Below are positions 10,207 to 23,612 of a stretch of DNA of 64,000 nucleotides, in pieces; positions within the stretch are counted from its first letter, which is position 1; each line of letters starts with the position of its first letter. This DNA comes from Viola odorata (taxonomy: Eukaryota; Streptophyta; Magnoliopsida; Malpighiales; Violaceae). The notes under the pieces are model-generated. The model was given only the letters and a program-made list of their open reading frames with translations, was not told the origin of the DNA and ran no database searches. Where the stretch lies: assembly GCA_963691705.1 (NCBI GenBank), contig OY829538.1, forward strand, positions 33,128,836 to 33,192,835, given 5' to 3'. Both the position numbers and the translations under genes were made by a program.

Positions 10207-11576
10207 TGATCTCTTGTTGAAGCCGTCAAAATAATTATAACTTATCACTAGCTACAAAAATATTGCAGATAATGGTAAGAGGTTCGATCTATAGAGAACG
10301 GGCAAGACTAAGACAAGACAAAGACCAGATATGAACAAAACAATAAATCAAACAAATGGAGGTTTTGAGTTTGAGAGTTAAAATAAATTAAAAAAATTAC
10401 AGAATAAAGAAGAAAACCAATAAGAAAAAACTTCCTAGCAAAGACGACTATCCAGTTATGATTCAAGTTCAACCGATCATAGATTCAACAATATTCAATT
10501 TCTAACTTGCAGATGAGCTATAAAGACCAAGTACGCTTAGGTCTCCTGCTTTCCTTCTTAAGAGAAGCAACTCTAATGTATACTTTTATAGAGACCTTGA
10601 GTGTCTAACAACCGCTAAGGTACACTTTTAGGGATTTAACAAAAGAGCCCATGAAGTTGAGGAAAGACTCATCTAGGGCAAGACAAGCAGTATGCTCGAA
10701 GGTTTTTAACCTAATTATTTATTTATCTAACCAAATTGGACCAATGATATGATGACTTCGTATTAGTTGTCTACTCTATCTTTCAGTCTTGCAATTATGG
10801 ACAAATCCTTCAAGAATGTATGTAACTACTCATGCAGATCTTGGGCTGACCGAACCACAAATCCAACATAAGTAATATGACGTGTAAGCAATAAATAAAC
10901 AAATACAAGTGGCATAATATGTTAAGAACCATTAGATCTCACGATTGAATGAATAAAAAATCTTCAATTATCTTTACTAAGAAATCGAAATTAGTTCCAT
11001 AAAGAAAACATAAATAAAATAGTAAAAATAAATAAAAAACATATGGAAGAAGAAGAATAGAAGAGAAAACATAGCTAAGAAACTTAGGGTTTTGAAAAAC
11101 AACCCCCTCTTCTCAGCTTGTTGAAGTTTAGAATAATCAAGTGTATGTATATATATATATATATAGGAGTTTTATTCCTATTTTAATTAGAAAAGGACTC
11201 CACTTGAAAAGTTTTTCCTTTCTAGAAATAAAATGACTCCTTATGAGGTATCTTTCTTTACTAGACATGAATTAAATATAACCGAGAATATAGCTATCTT
11301 ATGGTGTGAAAATACATCTTCCTTGCGTCTCATGTTTATGTATTGGAACAATGCAGGTTGTCTATGATGTATCTTAGCAAAACGTAGGCAAAATAGTCTT
11401 GAAATCACCAAAATAACTTCCTTTTCACCAAATCACCTCTTTCATGCCTTATCTACAAATATGAAGGCCAAGAGGTACCAAAATAACTTCCTTTCCACCA
11501 AAACACTAATAAATAGCATCAAGGCTCAAAATAAGACAAAAAAGAGACGAAAATGTATATTATTTGCTTGTTATCA
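10207..11576 (-). mobile_element. 5' LTR of Athila-type element J
   Basis: On the minus strand the LTR starts TGATAACAAGC at 11576 and ends GAGATCA at 10207, 1370 bp, directly before the primer-binding site. A (TA)n tract at about 11143-11166 may include the TATA region. The motif 'ggtaagaggttcgatctatagaga' near 10273 corresponds to the conserved U5 motif of LTR H ('ggtcgaaccacagaga'). The internal region is lost beyond the gag fragment, so this is a truncated element. Confidence 0.65.
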
Positions 11577-12600
11577 GGCACAAAGATTCTTGAAGGCCAG
11601 GAGGTACCTCCACTTGTTGGGAGTGATTTGAGCAGGGGTGAGCCCTACATCCAAAAGTGAATCCACGATATAGGGTCTATCGAAAGAAGGAATCCTAACT
11701 TAAATATCATCTTGTACATCACACGCATTTTAGGGGAAAGTACATGATTCATGCGAATAATTTACCCAAAGAAAGCAAAAGTAATTTTATCACTGCCTTA
11801 AAAGGGTTTGGCCCACTTTATCCAACGCCTTCTTCAATTTGTCCTCATTACAAAGAGAATTCTAGGTTCTTCAGATTTCCTCCTTTACGTTGTACCTTTC
11901 TTGATCATATTCGAAGGGATCTGCGAATACTTTTTTGTTGCGGTTTGATCTACGTGGAGCCATAATTTCATAAAGAGAAGTAAAGTAGAAAAGAGAGATT
12001 TGCCTGCTTACCTCTAGGAAGGTTGTTTGATCACAAGGGTCATTCCATAAAAGGTTATCAGGATGTCCAACCTAGAAAGAAGCCTGAGAACTGCGTGTAT
12101 GAAGACTGAGAGTCATTTTACTTAGGGTTGTTTTGCGTCCTTTTGTAGTTTTGCGTGTTTTCATGGTGTGATGATTGTGTCAGGGAATTGTGCCGAGGCA
12201 GGTGGCCAGGCTGATAAAAAGGTGACACATGTATCCACTTTTGTGGTTGCAGAGGTACCTTCGAATACCAAGCTCTTCTAGTGAGTAATTGGTACCTAAA
12301 ACGCTACCATTTATCCCATTTTCTTCATTTCTGAATCATTCTCTAATATTTCCCTATAAATCTTACTCTTTCTACAAATCCTCTCCCCGTAAAAAACCAT
12401 TAAATCTCCTAGAATCATTCTCAACCTACTATCTCCAGCCCGATTTGCGACTCCATGATGAGCATATGTCACTATTTCTCGAGCCTCAAGCTGCACGACG
12501 ACGGTTTTTCCAAGCGAGACTCCTTTCTTTTCTCTCTATAGGGTTAATTTTTTCTAAAGCTCTAGGATTATTACAAAGCAGGAAAGGCGCCAGAGGCGGA
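11577..12600. other. Unassigned, probably retroelement-derived
   Basis: Short open frames at 11744-11965 and 12289-12612 (plus) show no motif I know. A TATA-like 'cctataaatc' near 12355 is followed by CT-rich leader-like sequence, which loosely recalls the region before the env-like frame in element H. I cannot support a gene here. Confidence 0.3.
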
Positions 12601-12609
12601 AGTATGGAG

Positions 12610-13006
12610 TGACAAAATCTGAGAGGGAAGAAGTTACAAAACCCTACTTTACTAGAGTATATATAGTAATAGAAAATGGAATCCTAAGTCTAATAGAAGC
12701 AGGTTTCCTAAAATATATCTTCTGCTGAGCTGGAATATCGTGGGAATAAAATACCGGATCTGTCATTTTTCCTCTTTCGGGAATTTCCTTTTCCGTGTCG
12801 AACTTCTTAGCTTCTGCGGACCAACAACTACAAGGCCTCGACGCTCAATATTTGTCAGAATCTGGCTGAAAGTGTGCACTTATGTGATTTTCCTTCTCCA
12901 AGTCCAAATCGGTAAAAAGGAGGGAAACAAATGCAAATCAGTAGCATCAAGATCGAAAGTGGACTGAAAAAAGAGAAAAAAAATATGAATAAAATACACA
13001 CTATCA
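12610..13006 (-). mobile_element. Diverged Athila-type LTR fragment
   Basis: The minus-strand end TGATAGTGTG at 13006 and the order of motifs ('aggcctcgacgctc', 'gggaaacaaatgcaaatcagtagcatcaa', TATA-like near 12655-12664) parallel the start of LTR H at 15058-14590 ('aggcctcgatgcttc', 'ggggcaaatcagaagtatca'). It therefore looks like the U3 part of a related LTR. Confidence 0.45.
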
Positions 13007-13288
13007 GCCGAAGAGGGAGTAGTGAGGCCAAATGATACTCGACTAGGGTTTGATGATGGGGTAAGCTCTAGTAGTGCGATTGTATATGCAAATTCTATGA
13101 TTCACCACGTAGATATGGAAATCCCAATCGATATGGAGGAAGTGACATCAGATCCTGGGTTTGACAAGGATTCCGACCATGAGCTCTCTTTATCTGGTGA
13201 GAGCAGTTCTGGTGATGATGAGGAGGATAGTGGTAATGACGGTAGTGATGATGAGAATGAAAATACAACTGACAAGAGGAAGATGTGA
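13007..13288 (+). pseudogene. Open fragment encoding an acidic tail, unknown origin
   Basis: A frame is open from the LTR edge at 13007 to a TGA at 13286, 93 codons with no good start codon. The first half is mixed ('RLGFDDGVSSSSAIVYANSM'). The second half is rich in Asp, Glu, Ser and Gly and ends in 'TTDKRKM'. It does not look like the retroelement proteins around it. It could be a fragment of a host exon or of a different transposon. I do not recognise the gene. Confidence 0.35.
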
Positions 13289-13435
13289 GAGAGGCCAAGG
13301 AGGACAAGGAAATGGATATCAATATGAATAAATCGTCGTCCAACTTGAAGAACTACAAAGAAACGGTTGAGCGCTCTTGAATGTCATTTTGGAGTTATGT
13401 AGGATTACTTGAGGACAGTTCACAATAGGAAGCAC

Positions 13436-15058
13436 TGATCGTCACTCAAATATACTTATATTTTCCTGATGCCTAAATGCACAAATAAATGTGTAAAGGG
13501 CAAGACAGGGTCGAACCACAGAGATTGAAGGAATAATATTTTAGTTTCAATGTATGACAGAGGAGAAATGTTACAAAATATGAACGTAACACATGGGAGG
13601 GGGGTTTATGTTGATTGACGAATCAATCAACGCAGAAGTGGGAGCTAACAAGATAAATAATTAAACCACGAATCACAACACAAAAGTAACAAATATTTGA
13701 GGGCATGCAAGTAAAGAACAATCAAGGGCAAGATAGCTAAAAATAGTTCAAGGACAAGTAAATAAGAAAAGCAGTAAAAGAGATTAATCTTATGGGAAGA
13801 GATCTTAGCAAAAGGTGTTCTCGGGTTGCATTTCAGGTCAGTTAATCATTGGCACAAAAATAGTCCAAACTCATGCATAGACCTGCTATAGGGGCCTAGT
13901 TTCCATTCAACACCCCCTACTTACCTTCGTAGGTAAAAGCTACCCCCCGTTTCTACATATGAGGTAACCTTGATGTTTCGCCATCCTCCCAGGCACGAAT
14001 GCAGGGAGGGACTACTCAAAACGCCTATGAAGTGGAGGCAAGACAGATCTAGGGCGTGACATCTCAGTGTGTCAAGCTCGCATCACATACCTTAAACAAC
14101 CGTTTACCCCTAGACGAAAGACCTCTCACGATGTCCCCACTAGGTGTCTACTTTAACTCAAGTATTCATGTCAGTTATAACCAAGAGAATGACAGTACTC
14201 ACACAGAAATATTAACAATTGATCAAGCCCTCAACATTTCTAAATGAGCCTAGAAATAAAATGATAAACAACTGAATATGATAAGAGAATATCTTAAGCA
14301 TGCATTAGGCCTCTTAACCGAACCTTACAACCCTTGAAACACCGTTTACTAAGAAGATGGTATTTAGCTACTCATAATCAAATATAAACAGTAAGTAGAG
14401 GGAGAGAATAATATAAACGAGATTAAGAGAAATAAAAGAAAAGTGTATTAGAATAAACCGATTGAGGAAATCAATGCTTTCCCTTTTACAAGCTGGCAGC
14501 CGTGCTCAAAAAGAGGAAGAGAGAATCCCTAAAATTTAGGTAAAAGTGAGAATATGTCCTAGGATCAGTCGTCCTTACAAAAACCCTAAAGTTTAGCTTA
14601 TATAGCCTAAAAACTAGCTAAGGGACAAAATACAGCTAAAGGAGAGAGAGTGTCAGCTCATGAGAGGGTGACAGCACATAGGAAGGACGCGCCCAGGACA
14701 GGGAATATTCTGGGATCTTTGGCAGCGCCTGACATCTTCTAGAAACGCTTAGAATCCCTTGTGAATCTTCGGAGATTCCTTTCTTTGGCTTTCGATCTTG
14801 ATCTGATGCGGATGTGTCACGGGCACGAGACTGCTCACTGGTCTGGTTAGCATTGAGGGCACGATGACGTTCCACTCCTCTAGGCCTCGATGCTTCAAAG
14901 CTCCAGAAATCCTTCCAAAATCGCTCACTTTTGCTCTTTTCTTCCTTTAGCTACTGATCTACAAAAAGATGGAAAAAAGGGGCAAATCAGAAGTATCATG
15001 CCCTCGAAATGGCTTAAATAAGGGAGAAAAACCTATAATAAAAATACGAGATCAAACA
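13436..15058 (-). mobile_element. 3' LTR of H
   Basis: 1623 bp. On the minus strand it starts TGTTTGATCTCG at 15058, just after the polypurine tract, and ends GACGATCA at 13436. The last 445 bp match the partial 5' LTR. A minus-strand TATATAA lies at 14598-14604. The sequence 'ggtcgaaccacagagattgaagg' near 13512 is the U5 motif also present in the 5' copy. No gene is inside. Confidence 0.75.
14598..14604 (-). promoter_or_regulatory. TATA box of LTR H
   Basis: TATATAA on the minus strand in an AT-rich context, about 455 bp into the LTR from its U3 start, a plausible promoter position. Confidence 0.4.
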
Positions 15059-15069
15059 TCCCCACACTA
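15059..15069 (-). promoter_or_regulatory. Polypurine tract of H
   Basis: AGTGTGGGGA on the minus strand directly abuts the LTR start. The same 10-mer occurs three more times upstream. Confidence 0.65.
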
Positions 15070-16990
15070 CCCAATGCTCGCCCTCGAGCATTCACAAAAC
15101 TAGGAATCGCCTCAAGAAACAGACAACACAATTAATCACACACAAATACAAACCGGTACCAACCTATACTTCGCATAAACTCATTCTCACCTAGAAGACA
15201 CCTGCATCAAATCAGAGGGATACCGACCCCTAAGATCAAACTTTCCCACATCATGCCCTCAACCAGCAATCCTCACCAGATACGTATTTACACTCACTCT
15301 CATAAGCAAGGCTAAGTGTTTACCGCTCAAAACTAAATGCACAAAGCACAGCACAAAATCAAACTTGCACATGAATCCGAGTATTGTAGTACATATGCAT
15401 GGGCAATCATCAATCGGAAAGAACAACGCATCAGCAAAAAGAAAGAAAAAGGATAGAGTGAGCTAGAAATGAAGAGGAAAGGAGAAGAAATAGAGCAGAA
15501 GAGAAATGAAGGGAGAAAAGAAGGAGAGAAAAGAATCAACCAGATAGAACCTGGATGGATTCCTTGGCTTAGGAAAAAGGCGAAGTGGCAAGGTAGCTTT
15601 CATCGAGGGCACGATGGCGATTCGGGGCCTAGACTGAGGTCTTCATCTTCGGGGGCAGGAAGTTCTTTTCTTGCTGCAGCGCTGGATGCGGAATATCTTT
15701 TGTTCGTGTAATGCCCCCCTTTTTATTTTGAATTTTGAATTTTTTTTAAAGAGAAATAAAATAAGGCACGAACCATTTGAAACTCTGAATCTTTTGGGGC
15801 ATGAGGCTTTTGATTTTTTTCTTTTGTTTCTTACCCTAGATCTACTTCCAACATCGGTGATCGACTTCTTCAGCTTCCCCACACTTGAATTTTTCTAGGG
15901 GCTCGACTCTACTTTAAATTGAACTAGGGCTGAAGAAATTTTTAAGCTTTTCTTGCCCTAGAACTTTGATTTCTGCTCTGAAGTCCTGGCTTTCGCTGCT
16001 TCCCCACACTTGAACTCGTCTGCACGTCCTTTGGATGTCTAGCCCTCGATGTTACCCTAGACAATCGCTACCTCACCTGACAAGGAAAAAGATCAAGAAA
16101 AAGGGTCAAATGGTCAAGAAAGAATATGAAAAGAAGGGGAATATCGGAGGCATGGAAAGAGAAAAAGAAGAGAGGGAGAAAAGAAAGAAAAAGACATTGA
16201 TGCAAAGTTTTTCTATCAAATCGATGCTTTCCCATGTCTAATAGTGCCTATACCTAGGGATATCATGCAAGATCAATCAGTGCCTAGCTAAAGCATCCTG
16301 ATCACTCAAGAAAAGAAATAGGCATGGAAGTTCAAAATGCTCACTGGGTGCTATTGTGATTACTGGTGTCTAGGCCTAGATATGGATATAAGGCTCAGCA
16401 GGCAAAAATGAGAACAACTAGGTCTAGACAAGGTGCTGGTGGTTCATACTTGTGCGCATGTGATGAAAAAGGTGTGTGTCCATTCATAGAGGTTTTAAAA
16501 ACTAGCAGTGGCAGATATTTGGTAAAAATTAAAATCCGAAATTTTTTCACAAAAAATACACAGTCATCAATGCGGGAAGGGCACACAAGACAAACACATA
16601 AAACATAAATAAATCCCTCCCCACACTAAGGCAGCGCATTGTCCTAAATGCGGGAAGGGCACACGCAGAAGTTCAACCAAAATTAAAAAGAAGTATAGTA
16701 CAAAATAAAATAAAAAATAGGTGAAAATGTTTTTAGCCCTCCTCGAGGGCAGAAAATAATTGTCCGGGGGGGGTGTGGAATCAGGAGGGTGAAAGCTTGC
16801 TTCTGGCCACTTCAGTCATCAAAGCCTGAAGTTCCGTGAGCACGGCTTAGAGAAGACGCTACATCCTGAGAATCGGCTGAAGGGATGGATCAGATGGCTT
16901 GCTTGCTTGATTGGCGTCGGGGGCACGATTTGAATCTCCTATTTGGGTACGAGGGGCTTCAAGGAGTCGGGACCTCGAAGGGTCTAGATA
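15070..16990 (-). other. H spacer between env-like region and polypurine tract
   Basis: No convincing gene. It contains exact extra copies of the polypurine 10-mer AGTGTGGGGA (minus strand) at 15876-15885, 16001-16010 and 16618-16627. A 16-bp direct repeat 'tgcgggaagggcacac' lies at 16571-16586 and 16649-16664. The 9-mer TCGAGGGCA recurs here and elsewhere in H. Confidence 0.5.
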
Positions 16991-18705
16991 TTAGAAATCA
17001 CCTCTATGCTTCGTGCCAAAAACCTTCTCTCCTGAGGGCGTGCTACCTATGGAAAACCTCAGAAGGCCATGTGAGATACATAAATGCCCCATCCCATCTA
17101 GGGTACGGGGGTCTAAATCTTTGAATGCAAGTGGCTCACTAAGGCCAGAAGAGGTCAAGTCAATATTGTGCAGGTTCACAGCAAGCAACGCAATGAGAGA
17201 TCCTAAAATAGGGCCTCGAGACCCATTCTGAACATGAACAATAGCAGCAGCAATCCAAAACCCTAAATTCACCCTATGTTTACTTTTCATGCATTAAAGT
17301 AGAAAAAGTTCTTGCAAAGTTAACTGCCCTGAAGATCCAAACCTAGCAGCAAAAGTAAGGGCAAGAACACGATGCAAAATTCTAAGGGCAGGATCCATGA
17401 TTTCATGCGCTTTAGAGAATTTAGGGTTGAGTTCAACACTGGGATTCTCAGTTAATTTGCGAAAAGTGACATCAGCATCAAAAACAAGAGGAACAACAGT
17501 AAGGCCATTCTCATAAGTACTGGATTTCAAACTATCAGGAGAGACAAAATTAAGCAAGCAGTTGAGCTCATTGAGAGAAATTTTGGACCACTGGTTCGCT
17601 AGATGAAAATTGATCAGACCAGGGGCAGCGAGGTTCGGTCCAGATTTGCACTTAGGCCTAAAAATGGTCCGAAGCTACCCAAAGAGTAGTGAACATCTCA
17701 AGTGAGAGCTCAACCAAAAGTTGGGTGTTCTAGAAAGAATAGGTCCCAACCAATGTTACCTACGAGCTCTCGGACTCGAATCTCGAGTCCCATCTTTCTT
17801 AAAAATTCCAGATCCAGGCGCGCACACGGGCTAACGCCTGTGGAGTTCATAGCATGCAATTTATCAAGCGAAGGTTTGTCATTAATGTTCAACCAAGCAT
17901 GGGGGTTGGAAAGGTCAGAGACAACTTGGATAGAAGACGTCCGTGGGGTAGATGCAGGCACTGGTGTCTAGCCCTCGACGTATGGATCGTCGTCGTGCCC
18001 TCGACGTGCTTTCTATGAGGTAGTGGGTTTGCTCTGGACTTTTGAGAAAGATGTGGCTTTCCTCTTCCTCTCCTCCGGCGTCTCTGGCTCAGCCGACTTC
18101 TCTGCTCTAGCCAAAGCTTTAGACTTCCCTTTCTCAGCCGCCTTCTTCGTCGCGGCCTCCTTCTGCTTATCTTTCTTCTCATTTTCAACTCTTTGGGCTG
18201 CTTCTTTCTCAACCCTCTCCCTCTCAGCCTTCTTAGCCTCCAAGTCTTCATTAATCTTTTCTTCCTCGGCATCATTCTCACTAGACCCTTCTTCTTCGCC
18301 AACAGCGGTCTGTTTGACTTCTTCTTGAGCTTGGATTCGGACATAAGGACGTCCTTCAAGGCTTCCTCCACCGCGAGATTTTTCTTGGCCGTAGGGGGAG
18401 GGTTTTTCTACCTAGGGATTTTTGGGGGTAGGGGTGGGACTTGGCAATTTCTGGGATACTCGGCCAGATCTGGTCATCGTAGAGGTCGCTGGAACTGAGC
18501 TGGTGACCTTTAGCTCGTCGTCTGACGGGTTAGCAGCGGCGGAGCTCGGGACTGGGATCGGTGCAGTGGTCGGAGGGATGGTTGGTGATGGTGGGTTTTC
18601 TGTATCAGGGCCAAGGCTTAGAGAGTTGGGGATGGAGTCTTTGGTAGTAGAGGATGATTCAGGTTCTTAAACCTTGCTCTTGTGAGCTACTCGTTTGATA
18701 GTCAT
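16991..18705 (-). pseudogene. H env-like remnant (Athila third frame)
   Basis: From an ATG at 18705 the minus strand reads a Ser/Pro-rich segment, then a Lys/Glu/Ala-rich coiled-coil stretch (about 18243-18013), then 'LDLEFLRKMGLEIR' (about 17810) and, in other frames, 'ARFGSSGQLTLQELFLL' (17340-17294) and 'LGFWIAAAIVHVQ' (about 17270). In Athila elements a frame in this place is usually called env-like, and motifs of this kind recur in it. Several stops (near 18669, 18410, 18013, 17965) and frame changes break it. Whether this family ever acted as an envelope is not established. Confidence 0.5.
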
Positions 18706-19281
18706 GGGGAAGGGTGAGGAAGATGATTTGCAAGAGAGAGAGGATGATTAGTGTTGATGGTGATGGGTCAGAGACGAAGTGTTTGTGGGAGAGAAAGGTT
18801 ATGAAAGGGACGGGGGTGGTAACTAGAGAAGATATGGGAAATGATGAGGAGGAGCGTGCTGAAAAGTGGCTGACGGCTGACAAGGTATTAATTAGGGCTA
18901 CTTTTTTATCTCCATTGATGATGTGGCATCTTGGAACCTGGAGAGAGAGAGCACGGGCCCGCGTATCCCAACCGTTTGCCTTTTTGAAATTTAAAAAGAG
19001 AGCAGTTAGAGTAGATAAAGACAAAAGGAGAGAATAAGTGGAAAGAAAATAATTAAAGAGCATAAAATCATTTTGGAAAGGGAAAGGAGGGAGATCAGGG
19101 GATAAAAATAAGGAAAAGAAATCCTAACTAAGAAAAGGGGAAATAAAATAAAATAAAAGCGAAGAGTAAAAAGTTCCAGAATTAAATAGAAGGGAGTAAG
19201 GAGAGAAAAAAATGGAACGACATTTGGAATGCCTCTTGTGTGGCCTTTTTACTCGTCGAGGCCTCGGCGTATTCTGGCAAT
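18706..19281 (-). other. H spacer between pol and env-like region
   Basis: CT-rich on the minus strand just before the env-like ATG, resembling a leader. A 134-codon frame (19063-18659) has no known motif. Confidence 0.4.
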
Positions 19282-22200
19282 CTAGGTCTCGACATGTGGA
19301 GGATCCACCATCATCTCTTCAACGGTTGAGGGCTTAAATCCTTCATAGAAGGGCTTCAACCTGTGGCTGTTCACCTTGAAAATTGTTCCCGTGTCTGGGT
19401 TCTGAATCTCTATTGCACCATGGTCGAAAATAGTCGTGACCATGAAAGGTCCTGAACATTTAGACTTGAGCTTTCCTGCAAACAAACGCAAAAGAGAGTT
19501 GTACAATAATACTTTCTGCCCAATGGAAAAAGTATTGGGACGAAGGTGCCTGTCATGATAAGCTTTAGTCTTGCCCTTGTAGAGCATAGCATTCTCATAA
19601 GCATCGTGCCTCAACTCTTCTAACTCCTGGATTTGCAAGTGTCGGTTCTGGCCAGCTTGCCCTAGATCCGTGTTCACTTTCCGAATGGCCCAAAATGCCT
19701 TGTGCTCTATCTCAACTGGGAGATGGCACGGCTTGCCGTATATGATTCTATATGGTGTCATACCAATTGGGGTCTTGAAAGTTGTCATGTATGCCCACAG
19801 AGTGTCGTCCAACTTCAAACTCCAATCCTTTCGGGACTGGCTGACCGTTTTTTCTAGGATAGACTTGATCTCACGGTTGGACACTTCAGCCTGCCCATTT
19901 GTCTGAGGGTGATAAGTTGTAGAGGTTCTGTGATGGACCCCATACTTGGTCAAAAGAGAGGTCACGACACGGTTGCAGAAATGGGTACCCCGATCACTAA
20001 CGAGGGCACAAGGCGTACCAAACCTATTGAAGATATAGGTGCGTAATAAGTTCACGACCACCTTGGAGTCATCTGTCCGGGTTGCCTTGGCCTCGACCCA
20101 CTTTGAAACATAATCAACGACGAGAAGTATATAGATGTTGCCAAAGGAATTGGGGAACGGGCCCATGAAATCTATACCCTAGATATCAAATATCTCGCAT
20201 GGAATGATACTGGTCAGAGGCATCTGGTTCGTGGCCCCGATATTTCCTGTAGCTTGACATCGAGGGCATGAAGTGCAATACATGTAATTGTCTTTGAAAA
20301 TGGTTGGCCAATAAAGACCAGCCTCAAGGACTTTCATTGTTGTTTTCTTTGATTCAAAATGGCCACCTTCTGTCGAGGAGTGGCAGAATCTCAAGATCGA
20401 GGGCACTTCATCCATGGTGACGCACCTCCTTATGAGTTGATTAGAGCAATACTTCCAAAGATAGGGGTTGTCCTATATATAGTACTTTGATTTCTTTTGG
20501 ATACGCTATCTCTCGGATGGTGAGGAATCGGCAGGGAAAGATCCAGTGGCGATGAAATTGGCTATATCTGAGAACCACGGGAAATGAATAGCATGGGCAA
20601 GACACAAACGCTCATCAGGGAAATTATCGCTGATAGGCACTCGCAAGTCATCCTCTTGGGCAGGAAGTCTGCTTAAATGATCCACTACCATATTTTCTCT
20701 TCCTCTCTTATCCTTGATCAAGATGTCAAATTCTTGTAACAACAAGATCCACCGAATTAGTCGAGGCTTTGCATTAGCCTTCGTCAATAAGCATATAAGG
20801 GCCGAATGATCCGAATATATGAGAACGTGGGATCCCAAGAGGTACTGCAGGAACTTGTCGAGGGCATAGACTACTACCAAGAGTTCCTTTTCTATGGTTG
20901 TGTAGTTCTGCTGTGCTGGATCCAATAACTTGGAAGCATAGTAGATGACGTACGTCTCTTTGTCCTTCTTCTGACCCAAAACAGCGTCAAGGGTATGATT
21001 GCTAGCATGAATGATTGGAGCGGAGATAAGCCTGTTCTTTAGAGTTTCGAAGGCAACTTGGCAAGCCTCATCAAAATCAAAAGTAACATCTTTCTGGAGC
21101 AGACGACACATGGGTTGAGCGATTTTAGAGAAGTCCTTGATAAACCGTCTATAAAAGCCTGCATGCCCTAGAAAAGATTCCACATCACGAACACAGGCTG
21201 GGTAAGGTAAGGATTCAATCACTTCAATCTTGGCTTTGTCAACTTTAATTCCCTTGCCCGAGACAATATGACCCAGAACGAGGCCTCGATCCACCATGAA
21301 GTGGCATTTTTCAAAATTCAGGACAAGATTGGTTTCTATGCAACGCTCTAGACACTTCTTCAATTTGGATAGACATTCCGAGAAAGAATTTCCATAAACA
21401 GTAAAGTCATCCATGAAGACCTTGATACCGTCTTCGACCAGTTCAGAGAAAATACTCACCATGCAGCGCTGAAAGGTGGCGGGAGCATTACACAAGCCGA
21501 AGGGCATACGCCTGTAAGCAAAGGTGCCGAAAGGGCACGTGAATGTGGTCTTCTCCTGGTCTTCAGGGGAAACTGGGATTTGATGGAAATCGGAGTAACC
21601 GTCTAGACAGCAATAGTGCATTTTACCCGCGAGACATTCCAACATTTGGTAGATGAAGGGAAGAGGGAAGTGGTCTTTCCTGGTGGCAGCATTCAGTCGG
21701 CGGTAGTCAATGCACACACGCCACCCATTCTGGATTCTAGTGGGAATAGATTCGCCATCTTGCCCAATGGTTATGGTGATGCCAGTTTTCTTGGGCACGA
21801 CCTGAATCGGACTAACTCATGGGCTATCAGAGATAGGGTAAATAACACCCGCATCTAGCAATTTCAACACTTTTTTCCTCACTACTTCCATCATGGGTAG
21901 GTTCAACCTGTTCTGAGGTTAGCGTATGGTCTTGCTAACATCCTTCAAGTGAATATGATGAGTGCATAACGCTAGTGACAAGCCCTTGATATCTGCGATG
22001 GTCCAACCTATGGCTTGTCTAAATTCCTTCAACAAGGAAATTAGCTCAGATTCCTCATAATCATTGAGTTTATTGGAGATGATGACGGGCAGGGATTCAG
22101 AGGGGCCGAGATAAGCATAATTCAGATGGGAAGGCAGTGGTTTCAATTCGAGGCCTGGAGCCTGATCAATAGATGGAGATAACCTGACATGGTCTGGGCA

Positions 22201-23520
22201 ATTAGGAGACATCATTGTGGTCTCATTCGGGACAATAACGCACTCTTCTAGGGCAGCGACAACAAAATGCAGCTCAGGAGGTGTGGAAAGTGTCGAGGCC
22301 ACGACATCTAGAAGAGTTGGCGTTAGACTCTTGTCAAGGGCAAGTTATAAAGGGTCAGTAGAATGAAGTTCAGCAAGTTCCTCAATAGAAGGGTCAATCA
22401 CATCAATATAGTTAACATTGGAAAATTCAGAGGGGTATCGCATGGCCTCTAGCATATTGAACTTGATGATCTCCCCATCAAACTCGAGGGAGATGGTTGC
22501 GTCATGAACATCAATCTTTGCTCGGGCAGTGGCCAGAAATGGTCGACCTAGAAGTACATCCGTTGACTTGGTGGAGTCCTCGTTCTCTATCGCAATGACA
22601 TAAAAATCGGCTGGGAATAAGAATTCGCCCACTTAGACCAAAACATCGGTGATGATCCCCTCGGGGTAGATGATAGAATGATCAGCAAGTTGAATAACAA
22701 GGCTGGTAGGTCGTAGAGGCTCGAGACTAAGACTGTTATAGATGATCAAGGGCATGACATTAATGTCTGTCCTCAAATCGCACATGGCCTTCCCGATGTC
22801 GATTGTACCAATTCAGCAGGGAATGATGAACATTCCTTGGTCTTTGAACTTCGGAGGAATCTTCCTTTGGATGTGGGTAGAAGCGTTAGCTCCTACACTG
22901 ATCTTGTTAACTTCGGCTATTTTACACTTGTTCGTGCATAACTGTTTCAGGAACTTGGCGTAACAAGGCACATTCTTAACTGCTTGAAGGAGGGGGATGT
23001 TTACAACCACTTTGTTGAGCATATAGAAGATCTCATGATCTTCCTTGTCTTTCTTGGATTTGATCAATCTTTGGAGAAATGGGGGCTCGAGAATCTTGTG
23101 AATATATTCCTAGGTGAATTCGGGTGGATTAGGGTCATTCCTCGGTGAACCTCTAGGAGAGCGGATTCTTTCTTCCATGACCTCGACGATACTAGGCACT
23201 TTCGGGCTCTTTGTTCTGGGTTTCGGCTTAAGTTCATAATCGAGGGAGTTTCCAATATCGGAGGCCGGATGTGCCGGAGGTGTCAAGCTCGTTCCACTTC
23301 GCAGAGTCACTACACAGACATTGTGCTTCAGATTGGTTTTGGTTTGGGGTGGAAATCTCCCTTGATTCTTCAGTTCCTTCATCTCTGCTATCACGGTGCT
23401 TAATTGCTTTCGAAGTTCGTCTATCTCCTTTTGCTGTTCAGGGTTCCGAGGTGGTTCTGTATTCGGGGGCACGACGAAAGGATGCATGTTATACGTGGGT
23501 CGGGGTCTAAAGTTATGCAT
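19282..23520 (-). pseudogene. H pol: protease, reverse transcriptase, RNase H, integrase
   Basis: One reading frame runs from 23520 to 19282 and is broken by in-frame stops. Pieces: 23520-23110 (Gag end), 23067-22813 and 22632-22345 (protease region; 'VLLGRPFLATARAKID'), 22302-21919 (linker), 21798-20506 (reverse transcriptase with MDD at 21406-21414, then RNase H), 20415-20179 (integrase zinc region, 'CTSCPRC'), 20166-19282 (integrase core). Integrase Asp codons lie at 20170-20172 and 19993-19995, and Glu at 19885-19887, the usual D-D-35-E spacing. The stop at 20179-20181 replaces a Trp codon (TGG to TAG). The MDD box with 'FTVYG' and the integrase context fit Athila. Confidence 0.75.
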
Positions 23521-23612
23521 GTTAAGGGGAGGGGGTAATTTTCGTAAGGATGTTGTTGTTGGTTAGGGCCCGATGGCTGAGGGTTTGGAACTTATCCTAG
23601 ATTCGGTTGTTT

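Noticed and set aside
17889..18371. Arg/Lys-rich 160-codon minus-strand frame
   Set aside because: It is the alternative reading of the Lys/Glu/Ala coiled-coil part of the env-like remnant; the other frame matches the family better.
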